A stretch of DNA of 64,000 nucleotides from Paenibacillus urinalis. Lineage in GTDB: Bacteria; Bacillota; Bacilli; Paenibacillales; Paenibacillaceae. Position numbers and translations under genes: made by a program. Numbering within the stretch: the stretch's first letter is position 1; every line of letters begins with the position of its first letter. Of the stretch, positions 54,918 through 62,938 are shown in pieces. Location: NCBI RefSeq assembly GCF_028747985.1, contig NZ_CP118108.1, positions 3,167,501 through 3,231,500 on the forward strand, read 5' to 3'. The notes beneath the pieces were generated by a model. It made no database searches and was not told the DNA's origin. It worked only from the letters and a program-made list of their open reading frames with translations.

Positions 54918-54931
54918 TGAAAACGTTATCA
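54918..54931. promoter_or_regulatory. CcpA catabolite (cre) site
   Basis: TGAAAACGTTATCA fits the cre rule TGWAANCGNTNWCA at every position. It lies 30 bases ahead of the YesM-like start, so it probably blocks the regulators when a preferred sugar is present. Confidence 0.75.
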
Positions 54932-55084
54932 AAAATGACATCTTCTGTAATTCGCTGGAACAATGACGAATCCTTTTTTCTTTTCCGTCTTAATTTGAGG
55001 ATTTTTATTGCATGGCTTCATTTGTCAATCATCCTGAACACATGGTCATAAAGGTTACATAACAAGTAATAGAATTACAATTTA

Positions 55085-55127
55085 TGTGAAATCAATCACA
55101 ATATAATCTTTCCTCTTTTATTATGAT
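55085..55127 (+). promoter_or_regulatory. Fnr-dependent promoter of nirB2
   Basis: TGTGA-AATCAA-TCACA (55085-55100) is a perfect Fnr box. A TATGAT -10 lies at 55122-55127, so transcription would start near 55134 and the box centre falls at -41.5, the standard place for Fnr activation. There is no good -35, as expected. Confidence 0.8.
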
Positions 55128-55163
55128 AAAGACATAAATAACGGATTACGCTAGGGGGCAAGC

Positions 55164-57584
55164 ATGATGGATACAGCGAAGGAAAAATTGGTCATCATCG
55201 GCAATGGCATGGCTGGGATCAGCACGGTTGAACAGATCCTCAAGCTGACGACACGATTTGATATTACGGTCTTTGGCAGTGAGCCTTATCCGAACTATAA
55301 TCGGATTATGTTGTCTTACGTTCTGGAAGGCAGTAAAACGGTGGAAGATATTATTCTGAACGATCTGAATTGGTACAGCAATCAAGGTATTCGTCTCTTT
55401 ACAAGAACCAAAGTGGAACGTATCGACGCGAATACACGTGAAGTGATTGCAGCAAATGGTATCAAGGTGCCCTATGACAAGGTTATTATTGCTACAGGCT
55501 CAAGCTCCTTTATCCTTCCGGTTCCAGGCAGCGACAAACAAGGTGTTGTTGGTTTCCGGGACATTGCTGACTGTAATGAAATGCTAGAAGCGTCTAAACA
55601 ATATAGCAAAGCGGCTGTAATTGGCGGCGGATTGCTCGGTCTTGAAGCTGCAAAAGGCTTAGTCCAGCTCGGAATGGACGTAACTGTAGTTCACTTAATG
55701 GACACCCTCATGGAGCGTCAGCTGGATCGAGATGCTTCACAGATGCTCTTAGCAGAGCTTGAGCGGCAAGGAATTAAGTTCAAGCTGGGGGCACAAACCA
55801 AAGAGCTGTTCGGCGACAGCAGAGTCCAAGGATTGCGATTTGCTGACGATACGGAGCTGGAAGCCGATTTTGTCGTTATGGCGGTTGGCATCAAGCCAAA
55901 TATCGGTGTTGCACAGGATAGCGGAATAGATGTAAACCGTGGTATCGTGGTGGATGATTATATGCGCACTTCTATGGATCATGTCTATGCGGTCGGAGAG
56001 TGTGCAGAGCATCGCGGCACTTGTTATGGTCTTGTCGCTCCCCTGTTTGAGCAAGGTATGGTGCTTGCCAAGCACATTAGTGGAGCGGATACAGCTCCTT
56101 ATGAAGGCTCTGTCGTATCCACTAAGCTAAAAATATCCGGAGTCGATGTGTTCTCAACCGGAGAATTTATCGAAGGACAAGAACACACGGTCATCTCCCA
56201 GAAGGACGATTGGAAACGTACGTATAAGAAAATATTGCTTAAAGACAATGTTATGGTCGGAGCCGTCTTGTTCGGCGATATCGACAGCTCTGCCGAGCTG
56301 CAGAAGCTGATCAAGCAGCACGCTGTCATGACAGATGAACTGTACAGCTCCCTCATGGGAACCGGCTGCGGCGGTCATAAGAAAGTAAGCACTGTGGAGA
56401 CCATGTCTGATGATGAAATCGTGTGCGGATGTAACGGGGTTACCAAAGGTACCATTGTCAATGCCATCACCGTCGAAGGCAAGACCACTCTCGATGAAAT
56501 TAAGGCATGCACCGGTGCAACACGCTCCTGCGGAGGATGCAAGCCTGTCGTAGAACAGATTCTACAATATGTGCTTGGAGACGGCTTTGCGGCAAATGCC
56601 AAACAAGGAATTTGTGGCTGCACCGATCTCAGCCGAGATGAGATTGTCGCGGAGATCCGCGATAAAGGTCTTAGCACCACCAAAGAAGTAATGAATGTGC
56701 TTGGCTGGCAGCAGCCGGAAGGCTGCTCCAAATGCCGCCCTGCCATTAATTATTATCTAGGCATGGTTCATCCGGAAACGCACAAGGATGAGAAAGAATC
56801 GCGTTTTGTTAACGAGCGCTTGAACGCCAACATTCAAAAAGACGGCACATACACGGTTGTACCTCGGATGTATGGCGGTATGACGACACCTGAGGATCTC
56901 AAGAAGATCGCCGATGTTTCTGTGAAATACAATGTGAAGCTTGTCAAAGTAACGGGGGGCCAGCGCCTGGATTTGGTCGGTGTCAAGAAGGAAGACCTGC
57001 CTAAAGTATGGGAAGAGCTTGATATGCCATCAGGTTATGCATATGCCAAATCATTAAGAACCGTTAAGACCTGTGTCGGTTCCCAGTTCTGCCGATTCGG
57101 AACACAGGATTCCATGAGTATGGGCTCCCTTCTAGAGCATAAGTTTGAACGGCTCGATTTTCCTGCCAAATTCAAGATGGCCGTTAACGGTTGTCCACGG
57201 AACTGCGCTGAAGCCTGCACGAAGGATATCGGGATTGTCGGTAATGACGGCGGCTGGGAGATCTTTATCGGCGGAAACGGCGGAATCAAGGCTCGTCTTG
57301 CAGATTCCATCGGTAAAGTGAAGACAGACGAAGAGCTTATTGAAGTATGCAGTGCTGTAATACAGTATTACCGTGAAACCGGCAAGTACCTCGAAAGAAC
57401 GTCCGAGTGGGTAGAACGGATGGGTCTCGAACAGATCAAAGCCGTTATAATGGATAATGAAGAAGAACGTAAAGCCCTGCAAGAAAGAGTCGAGCTTGCC
57501 CTTCGTTATGTAGAGGATCCATGGAAGAAGGTTCTGGGAGATACTGAAGTACAGCAGCAATTGTATGGCGTGAAAGTGAACTGA
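55164..57584 (+). CDS. nirB: Nitrite reductase large subunit, anaerobic copy
   Basis: An 806-residue NirB with the same domain order as the other copy: FAD/NAD(P) part (VIIGNGMAGISTVEQIL, AAVIGGGLLGLEAAKGL), two BFD [2Fe-2S] parts (CGCNGVTKGT...CGGCKP; CGCTDL...GCSKCRP), and the sirohaem/4Fe-4S part (KTCVGSQFCRFG, NGCPRNCAEACTKD). It reduces nitrite to ammonium with NADH. AGGGGG precedes the start. It leads a three-gene operon on the plus strand behind an Fnr box, so it is likely made without oxygen. The cobA partner is not duplicated. Confidence 0.95.
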   Translation: MMDTAKEKLVIIGNGMAGISTVEQILKLTTRFDITVFGSEPYPNYNRIMLSYVLEGSKTVEDIILNDLNWYSNQGIRLFTRTKVERIDANTREVIAANGIKVPYDKVIIATGSSSFILPVPGSDKQGVVGFRDIADCNEMLEASKQYSKAAVIGGGLLGLEAAKGLVQLGMDVTVVHLMDTLMERQLDRDASQMLLAELERQGIKFKLGAQTKELFGDSRVQGLRFADDTELEADFVVMAVGIKPNIGVAQDSGIDVNRGIVVDDYMRTSMDHVYAVGECAEHRGTCYGLVAPLFEQGMVLAKHISGADTAPYEGSVVSTKLKISGVDVFSTGEFIEGQEHTVISQKDDWKRTYKKILLKDNVMVGAVLFGDIDSSAELQKLIKQHAVMTDELYSSLMGTGCGGHKKVSTVETMSDDEIVCGCNGVTKGTIVNAITVEGKTTLDEIKACTGATRSCGGCKPVVEQILQYVLGDGFAANAKQGICGCTDLSRDEIVAEIRDKGLSTTKEVMNVLGWQQPEGCSKCRPAINYYLGMVHPETHKDEKESRFVNERLNANIQKDGTYTVVPRMYGGMTTPEDLKKIADVSVKYNVKLVKVTGGQRLDLVGVKKEDLPKVWEELDMPSGYAYAKSLRTVKTCVGSQFCRFGTQDSMSMGSLLEHKFERLDFPAKFKMAVNGCPRNCAEACTKDIGIVGNDGGWEIFIGGNGGIKARLADSIGKVKTDEELIEVCSAVIQYYRETGKYLERTSEWVERMGLEQIKAVIMDNEEERKALQERVELALRYVEDPWKKVLGDTEVQQQLYGVKVN

Positions 57585-57606
57585 TCTTGAAAGGAGAATA
57601 CTCCGC

Positions 57607-57930
57607 ATGAACACTGAGGCTACAACATTTTACACCGCAGGACAAATCTCTGATTTCCCTGCACAATTAGGCCGGGTTGTTACGATTAAAGATAAAGAGA
57701 TTGCCGTCTTCCACCTCTCAAACGGAGATGTCTGTGCCGTAGAGAATCATAATCCTCATCCCAAGGGCGGTCCTCTTGCAGAAGGCATCGTATCAGGACA
57801 TTATGTATATGATCCGTTGTATGATTGGAAAATTGACCTGTACACAGGTCAAGTGCAGGAGCCCGATACGGGAGAGGTTCAGGTCTTCCCTGTCAAAACC
57901 GAAGATCATACGGTCTGGATCGCAGTCTAG
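57607..57930 (+). CDS. nirD: Nitrite reductase small subunit, Rieske ligands lost
   Basis: A 107-residue NirD with the Rieske fold but no cluster ligands. Where the other copy has C-P-H and C-P-L-H, this one reads ENHNPHPKGG and YDPLYDW, so both cysteines and one histidine are gone. Many NirD proteins, including that of E. coli, also lack them, so the subunit can still be structural. AAAGGAG is upstream; 22 bases after nirB. Confidence 0.93.
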   Translation: MNTEATTFYTAGQISDFPAQLGRVVTIKDKEIAVFHLSNGDVCAVENHNPHPKGGPLAEGIVSGHYVYDPLYDWKIDLYTGQVQEPDTGEVQVFPVKTEDHTVWIAV

Positions 57931-57961
57931 CACACCTATTGGAGTGGAGGGAGCACTATCC

Positions 57962-58795
57962 ATGTTTAAACCTACTGTAGAAGCCATCATCGAAGCAGCC
58001 GTAAGCAAGAGAGATCATATGAATGAACAGCTGCCCCGATATTTCATATCCACCCTGCTTGCAGGAGCCTATGTTGGTCTAGCCATTATCTTAATATTTA
58101 CCCTGGGAGGCCCACTAGCGGCAGCCGGATCTCCCTTCCAGGGCTTGGTCATGGGCGCATCCTTCGGGCTGGCTCTCACCCTGGTCATTTTCGCAGGATC
58201 TGAGCTGTTTACAGGTAACCATATGTTTTTTACCATGAGCACATTGGCTGGAAGAACGACGTATAAGGATACGTTCAAAAATTGGGGAATCGTATTTGTC
58301 GGCAATTTAATCGGCGCATTGCTGCTATGTCTTCTGATTCTCGGTACCGGATTATTCAAGGCAGCTCCTGCCGAGCACCTTATATTTACAGCTGCAGCGA
58401 ATAAAATGACCGCTCCGTTAACCGAACTATTCTTTCGAGGAATACTATGTAACTGGCTCGTCTGTCTCGCAATCTGGATGAGCTTCCGGGCCAAAGACGA
58501 TATTTCAAAGCTTGTCCTCATTTGGTGGTGCCTGTTCGCATTCATCGCCAGCGGTTATGAACACAGTGTCGCCAATATGACCTTGTTATCACTCGCCTCT
58601 CTGCTCCCGAATGCACCCGAAGTGATCACACTTGGAGGCTGGCTCCACAATATGATTCCGGTTACCCTTGGTAACATGGTTGGAGGAATCTTGTTTATGG
58701 GCATGGCTTACTGGTTTATCTCGCCGGTAAGATCCAAGAACGTATCCAAGGCTGCTACGGAACATGCAGATCAAGTTCATAAGCATGTATCATAG
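57962..58795 (+). CDS. Formate/nitrite transporter family channel
   Basis: A 277-residue FNT-family membrane channel with six predicted helices, moving nitrite (or formate) across the membrane. FNT marks are FAGSELFTGNHMFFTMSTLAGRTTYKD with the neighbouring NWGIVFVGNLIGA, LVCLAIWMSF, and HSVANM followed by a late GNMVGGILFM. The N-terminus YKPTVEAIIEAAVSKR-like helix (here FKPTVEAIIEAAVSKR) is also typical. The ATG at 57962 follows GGAGGG; the longer frame to 57776 overlaps nirD and is not real. Being the third gene after nirBD points to nitrite. Confidence 0.92.
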   Translation: MFKPTVEAIIEAAVSKRDHMNEQLPRYFISTLLAGAYVGLAIILIFTLGGPLAAAGSPFQGLVMGASFGLALTLVIFAGSELFTGNHMFFTMSTLAGRTTYKDTFKNWGIVFVGNLIGALLLCLLILGTGLFKAAPAEHLIFTAAANKMTAPLTELFFRGILCNWLVCLAIWMSFRAKDDISKLVLIWWCLFAFIASGYEHSVANMTLLSLASLLPNAPEVITLGGWLHNMIPVTLGNMVGGILFMGMAYWFISPVRSKNVSKAATEHADQVHKHVS

Positions 58796-58821
58796 ATTCA
58801 TCGTAAATGTAATTATTAAAA

Positions 58822-58852
58822 AATGGCTCTGTGGATAATCCACAGAGCCATT
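58822..58852. terminator. Bidirectional terminator after the nitrite operon
   Basis: A perfect 14-base-pair stem (58822-58835 with 58839-58852) and three-base loop. It is followed by CCTATTTT on the plus strand and by TTTTTTAATAATT on the minus strand. Confidence 0.9.
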
Positions 58853-58888
58853 CCTATTTTGTACTAATAAATTATTCTATAACTACGA

Positions 58889-59209
58889 CTAATCCAAATG
58901 CCGCTCATACATAAACCATGAACAGAAACGAATTAGGGGAACCAGTAGAAGGATGGCACCCACATACCCATTAATAAAAATAAATGAAATGATGGAGAGT
59001 AGAATTGATACAGCAGTCATCCAATTGGCTGCGGTCCCATTGATCGGCTCATCACTAATAACGAAGGATTGACATCCCTTGAGAGCGCTGGCATAACAAG
59101 CATTATGGTAAGCCAACAATGACATGAATGATAAGCTGACAACCAAATCGTGCCTGGATTCAATCTCAGCATGACAGTGTACACAGTATATGGTTCTAGT
59201 ATGTCCCAC
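58889..59209 (-). CDS. Small membrane protein with N-terminal zinc-finger-like motif
   Basis: A 106-residue protein not recognised. It begins with YCVHCHAEIESRH, a CxxC-H cluster that may bind zinc, and ends with two hydrophobic helices (about residues 64-82 and 83-97). An acid- and Cys-containing loop links them. GTG start after GGGAGG. It lies between a bidirectional terminator and the amidase gene. Confidence 0.5.
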   Translation of the reverse strand: MGHTRTIYCVHCHAEIESRHDLVVSLSFMSLLAYHNACYASALKGCQSFVISDEPINGTAANWMTAVSILLSIISFIFINGYVGAILLLVPLIRFCSWFMYERHLD

Positions 59210-59273
59210 AGTAGTGCCTCCCTATCAGGTACAATCCCAGTCATTATACCACAATATGGTAAGGCACTCATCT

Positions 59274-59963
59274 CTACTTCACTCGCAGAACTTGCCCTAC
59301 ATAAATAGTATAGTTCGCATCGAGATCATTCCACGTCTTCATATCCGCAATGGTACTTCCATATCTGCGGCTTAGCGCATAGACCGTATCTCCGCTCACA
59401 ACCGTATGATAGATAACATTCGTTTTCTTGACCAGGCTGAAATTTTTGACGAGCCCATTTACATGCCCGCGAGCTACAGCATCTAGATGCGCATTGGACG
59501 CCAGCAGCGCGGCATCCGCCGCAGTATCGATGAATCCATTTTCAGTTAGGATCGCAGGCATATTGGATTCTCTAAGCACATGAAAATTAGCCGATTTTCG
59601 TCCCCGATCTGTCATTGAGATCATTTTCATGACCTCTGTGTGAATATTCGTCTGATAGGTTGTCGTCGGTGCTGTCGTACCAGGATAGATATAATCCTCG
59701 TAGCCAGTGCCCCCGCCAGCATTGATATGAATAGAGAGGAAGTAATCTGCCCCCCAAGCGTTTGCAGCATCCGTTCTTTGCGTCAATGTGACGGTCTCAT
59801 CACCTGTACGGCTCATCAATACAGATACATTCTGATATTCAGCCAGCAGGATCGAACGAACCTTATTTGCAATGGTAAGTGTCAGCGCTTTTTCTTGAAG
59901 CCCATTTCCTACAGCTCCGCTATCTGTTCCTCCATGACCTGGATCAATAAATATTTTGACCAT
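59274..59963 (-). CDS. N-acetylmuramoyl-L-alanine amidase with LysM
   Basis: A 229-residue peptidoglycan amidase (Amidase_3). FIDPGHGGTDSGAVGN gives the first zinc His, YFLSIHINAGGG the third ligand, and AILTENGFID the catalytic Glu. The C-terminal 45 residues are one LysM module (YHTVVSGDTVYALSRRYGSTIADMK). No signal peptide, so release needs cell lysis or another route, as with mother-cell lytic CwlC-like or phage-like enzymes. The ATG at 59963 follows GGAGGTGAT, very strong. Divergent from psiE. Confidence 0.9.
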   Translation of the reverse strand: MVKIFIDPGHGGTDSGAVGNGLQEKALTLTIANKVRSILLAEYQNVSVLMSRTGDETVTLTQRTDAANAWGADYFLSIHINAGGGTGYEDYIYPGTTAPTTTYQTNIHTEVMKMISMTDRGRKSANFHVLRESNMPAILTENGFIDTAADAALLASNAHLDAVARGHVNGLVKNFSLVKKTNVIYHTVVSGDTVYALSRRYGSTIADMKTWNDLDANYTIYVGQVLRVK

Positions 59964-60134
59964 ATTGATCACCTCCGCTATCATTCTATGAATTTGTGCT
60001 CACATATGCTTGGACACTTCGAATCTGTTCCGAGTAAAATACTTCTGCAATGCGATGGAGCCGCATAAGCTAGTTATTGATTCATAGGAAGATAAACAAG
60101 CTGTATGTTTTGTCTGAGGTTAGGAGTGACTCAT

Positions 60135-60542
60135 GTGAAAGAAATAAAAAAAGAATCCTACATCGCCAAGTACTTGCAGCAGCTGCTCAATGTCATGCTG
60201 TTATTGCTGGCTGTCATTCTCTCCATGTTTCTCGTTCGTAAAACGATGCTCATCCTCGATACCTTGCTGATTCAAAGCGAGCCCACTTCATATTATTATC
60301 TGGCGGAAGGTATATTGGTTTACTTTCTGTACTTTGAGTTTCTATCTCTTATTGTAAAATACTTTACGCATAATTATCACTTTCCACTTCGCTACTTCAT
60401 CTATGTCGGAATCACCGCTATCATTCGGCTTATTATTATCAACCACGAAGATCCTATCGATACATTTACGTATTGTCTAGCCATTCTCGTTCTCGTTATA
60501 ACGCTCTTTATTGTCAACTCAAGAAATATGGATGGCACCTGA
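60135..60542 (+). CDS. psiE: PsiE family membrane protein
   Basis: A 135-residue PsiE-type (phosphate-starvation-inducible) protein with four membrane helices; function unknown. The stretch KYFTHNYHFPLRYFIYVGITAIIRLIIINHEDPIDTF is the family core (KYFTHNYHFPLRYF, INHEDP). The GTG at 60135 lies eight bases after AGGAG and gives MKEIKKES; the upstream frame to 60105 has no site, and the overlapping ATG is out of frame. No Pho box was recognised. Confidence 0.8.
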   Translation: MKEIKKESYIAKYLQQLLNVMLLLLAVILSMFLVRKTMLILDTLLIQSEPTSYYYLAEGILVYFLYFEFLSLIVKYFTHNYHFPLRYFIYVGITAIIRLIIINHEDPIDTFTYCLAILVLVITLFIVNSRNMDGT

Positions 60543-60562
60543 TGCAGCACTGCTCATAATGA

Positions 60563-60599
60563 AAAGAACGGCAGCGATCAAGAGTCACTGCCGTTCTTT
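60563..60599. terminator. Bidirectional terminator, psiE/GNAT
   Basis: A perfect 12-base-pair stem AAAGAACGGCAG/CTGCCGTTCTTT with a 13-base loop lies between the convergent psiE and GNAT genes. Confidence 0.85.
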
Positions 60600-60616
60600 A
60601 TGTAAGAGATATTCTG

Positions 60617-61072
60617 TTATAACACTTTCGTCATGAAGACACTATAAGGATCTTCTATGTAATCCGCAAACGGAGGGCAATACTCGAATCCGCATTTCTC
60701 ATACATGATCCTTGCGGGGATGAAATCGTCCGTTGATCCTGTTTCCAGCGAAAGTCTCCGGTATCCACGATTTTGGGCTTCTGTCATGATGTGATTCAGC
60801 ATCAGCCTGGCCACCCCTTTTCGCAGATGCCCGTCAGCGGTTCGCATGGACTTCACTTCACCATGTTCAGCATCGAGCTCCTTAAGAGCGCCGCACCCCA
60901 GCAGTTCACCATTCTCCCAGACACTCCAGAACGTGACCTCCTGCTGCTTCAAGCCGTTAAGATCCAGCGCATGTACGCTCTCAGGAGGAGAATAATCGAG
61001 CATACTTGCTATATGATGTCTTATCAAATCTTGAATCTCCCTACCGCTTAAATCGTCAATTCTAATCTCCAT
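60617..61072 (-). CDS. GNAT family N-acetyltransferase
   Basis: A 151-residue acetyltransferase of the ElaA/putative-acetyltransferase type. MRTADGHLRKGVARLMLNHIM is the acetyl-CoA loop, with RRLSLETGSTDDFIPARIMYEKCGFEYC after it. The opening IRIDDLSGREIQDLIRHH is common in this class, often named after PhnO/YafP-like proteins. Single gene; ends at the hairpin shared with psiE. Confidence 0.87.
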   Translation of the reverse strand: MEIRIDDLSGREIQDLIRHHIASMLDYSPPESVHALDLNGLKQQEVTFWSVWENGELLGCGALKELDAEHGEVKSMRTADGHLRKGVARLMLNHIMTEAQNRGYRRLSLETGSTDDFIPARIMYEKCGFEYCPPFADYIEDPYSVFMTKVL

Positions 61073-61180
61073 CCGTATCCGTCACTCTCCTGTTTTCACT
61101 GCCATATTCTCGTGATCTGAATTCATCTTAACAGGATATGAGGATGTACAAAAGCAGAATTTTTCTGCCGCCTCAGTTGT

Positions 61181-62197
61181 TTAACTCTTCTTCAGAGCCG
61201 GATTCCAACCGTCATTCCCCTGTAGAACCTCAGCTGGTGAATAGGTATGAAGCTGCTCTGGTTTAAGTTCATTAGCCCATTCGACTCTATCACCCTCTGT
61301 GCCGGGACCATGACTGCCATACTCCGCATAGCCTACCGTCTGCTCTCGCTCCAGCTTCCCCCAATTGTGCCAGCCTGCCGGGTGAATATGCTGCCCGAGA
61401 TCACAGTTTATAAATGTCGTTTTGGCATATTCACGCCAGGGTCTGCCTAGGTACACTGACTTTGGCTCTGCATTACCTGTTAAGGTGCAGTTCCAGAATA
61501 CATATCCGAAATTCACGTCTCTCGCCGTCGATGCTGCAGTTATATATCCAGGAGCTGTACCCTCCATGATTCCATCTCCATTTACATTTCTGCGCTTGGA
61601 GCAGACCTCGCATTCAACAAAGACCGCCGTCGCCGAACCAAAAATAAAATCAACATCTCCCTCGATATAACAGGACTCATAATATTGACGAACAGGGCGT
61701 CTCGGGAAAATGTCACGCGGACCTCCAAAGCTGCCTCGATCGATCGGCTGTTCCGGAAGCGGCCCCGTAAACAGAGTGTCCTGATGTCCAAGCATTCGAC
61801 AATGGTAAAAAGAAACCCGATCACCATCCACATAGGCCGCGATGGCTTGTCCGATCGCCTCTCCACTTCCTGCACTGTTCTCTATAGTCAGATGGCTGAC
61901 CGTTACATCATCACTGGAAATTAAGAGTGTATATGTATGAAACGTGTGGTACGGACTGCCGTCCGGGAATAACTTGCGTGCATAATCTCCGTATGTAATG
62001 ATGGTGTCTTCCGCACCCTCGCCTACAAGATTAATACCCGGATGACTTAAATGAATCTTCTCATGATAAATGCCTGCTCTTATATAGATGGTGCAGCACT
62101 CAGAGCTCCCGGCTCTAAGATGGGGAAGATGATCAATCGCTTCCTGAATTGAAGTAAAGTCAGCCGTGCCATCTTGAGATACCGTTATTTCAATCAC
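61181..62197 (-). CDS. Pectinesterase (CE8)
   Basis: A 338-residue right-handed beta-helix esterase that removes methyl groups from pectin. Catalytic marks: D140 in GHQDTLFTG, D183 in GDVDFIFGSA and R252 in YLGRPWREYA. No signal peptide, unlike secreted pectinesterases, so it probably acts on imported oligogalacturonides, as suggested for PemB-like or intracellular forms. GTG start eight bases after AAGGAGG. It stands alone, far from the other glycan genes but in keeping with them. Confidence 0.9.
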   Translation of the reverse strand: MIEITVSQDGTADFTSIQEAIDHLPHLRAGSSECCTIYIRAGIYHEKIHLSHPGINLVGEGAEDTIITYGDYARKLFPDGSPYHTFHTYTLLISSDDVTVSHLTIENSAGSGEAIGQAIAAYVDGDRVSFYHCRMLGHQDTLFTGPLPEQPIDRGSFGGPRDIFPRRPVRQYYESCYIEGDVDFIFGSATAVFVECEVCSKRRNVNGDGIMEGTAPGYITAASTARDVNFGYVFWNCTLTGNAEPKSVYLGRPWREYAKTTFINCDLGQHIHPAGWHNWGKLEREQTVGYAEYGSHGPGTEGDRVEWANELKPEQLHTYSPAEVLQGNDGWNPALKKS

Positions 62198-62290
62198 TTG
62201 ATTAGCCCTCCTTTAGCAAAAAGAACCCGATCAATCCTTAGACTGAATGAGTTCTCCAACTGACTTTTAATTCATTATGCATTGAAAAAT

Positions 62291-62401
62291 TCAACGACGT
62301 TTGCGCGAACGAAACAGGTATACTGCAATACCTAGTATAATTGCGATTGGAATAAGAATTACCAATAGAGTTATTATGATGTTCTCCCATAAAATCGTCA
62401 A
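62291..62401 (-). CDS. Small single-helix membrane peptide
   Basis: A 36-codon frame in the gap between the pectinesterase and monooxygenase genes. It starts at TTG 62401 just after GGGGTGAT. The product has a short polar start (TILWEN), one long hydrophobic helix (about residues 8-29) and a basic end, FRSRKRR, giving an outside-N, inside-C topology. It resembles the small YtzI/SdpA-sized membrane peptides of Bacilli only in shape. No homologue is claimed. Confidence 0.5.
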   Translation of the reverse strand: MTILWENIIITLLVILIPIAIILGIAVYLFRSRKRR

Positions 62402-62511
62402 TAGATCACCCCACCTATAAATATCATATGTGGTTGATTTTAACATATTAATAGAAAGGGAGACACAATATAGTAAGAATCAATTTACATATCGTGAATG
62501 CCGGTAAAATA

Positions 62512-62838
62512 TTATTCAGCAACCGTCGCTTTCACGTCGTACATAGATACTTTCGTCTCCAGCAGATAATCCGGCTTCTCTTGATTCCGGCTGTTCCGAT
62601 GTCCTGCAATATGAGCAGGGCTCTTCTCCCAAGCCTTCCAGGCATCCTCCGACTCCCAGCGGATCATGACGACAACCTCTTCTACCTCTTCGTCCTTCTT
62701 GCGGTTCTTCTTCACCATCACCGTACGGTCAATAAATCCAGGAATTTCTGTCATTGGACCGCCAGGCTGGCCAAAACGCTCAACGACAGCATCGCTGAAG
62801 CCTTCTTTAACGGTAATTGCTCTTATTTGAATCAACAT
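62512..62838 (-). CDS. Haem-degrading monooxygenase, IsdG/HmoA type
   Basis: A 108-residue ABM-fold protein that should open the haem ring and release iron. MLIQIRAITVKEGFSDAVVERFG is the first beta-alpha unit; IPGFIDRTVMV, VVVMIRWESEDAWKAWEKSPAHIAGHR contains the Trp and His placed as in IsdG. The ATG at 62838 lies eight bases after GGAGG; the frame extends 22 residues up into the promoter, which is not coding. A Fur box overlaps the promoter, fitting induction when iron is short. Confidence 0.85.
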   Translation of the reverse strand: MLIQIRAITVKEGFSDAVVERFGQPGGPMTEIPGFIDRTVMVKKNRKKDEEVEEVVVMIRWESEDAWKAWEKSPAHIAGHRNSRNQEKPDYLLETKVSMYDVKATVAE

Positions 62839-62874
62839 GTGAACACCCTCCATATGATAGACAAGTATAAAAAT

Positions 62875-62904
62875 ATAGTAAACGATAATGATTATCAGTG
62901 TCAA
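62875..62904 (-). promoter_or_regulatory. Promoter with Fur box of the haem monooxygenase
   Basis: TTGACA (62904-62899), an 18-base spacer and TACTAT (62880-62875) on the minus strand. The spacer is filled by a dyad at 62883-62897, GATAATGATTATC, matching the Fur box on 14 of 15 positions. Confidence 0.8.
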
Positions 62905-62938
62905 TAAAAGGGTGTTCTACGCTTGCTAAATTATATAT

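Noticed and set aside
57776-57961. A 62-codon extension of the FNT channel gene
   Set aside because: It overlaps nirD in another frame and lacks a ribosome site; the family starts at the ATG at 57962.
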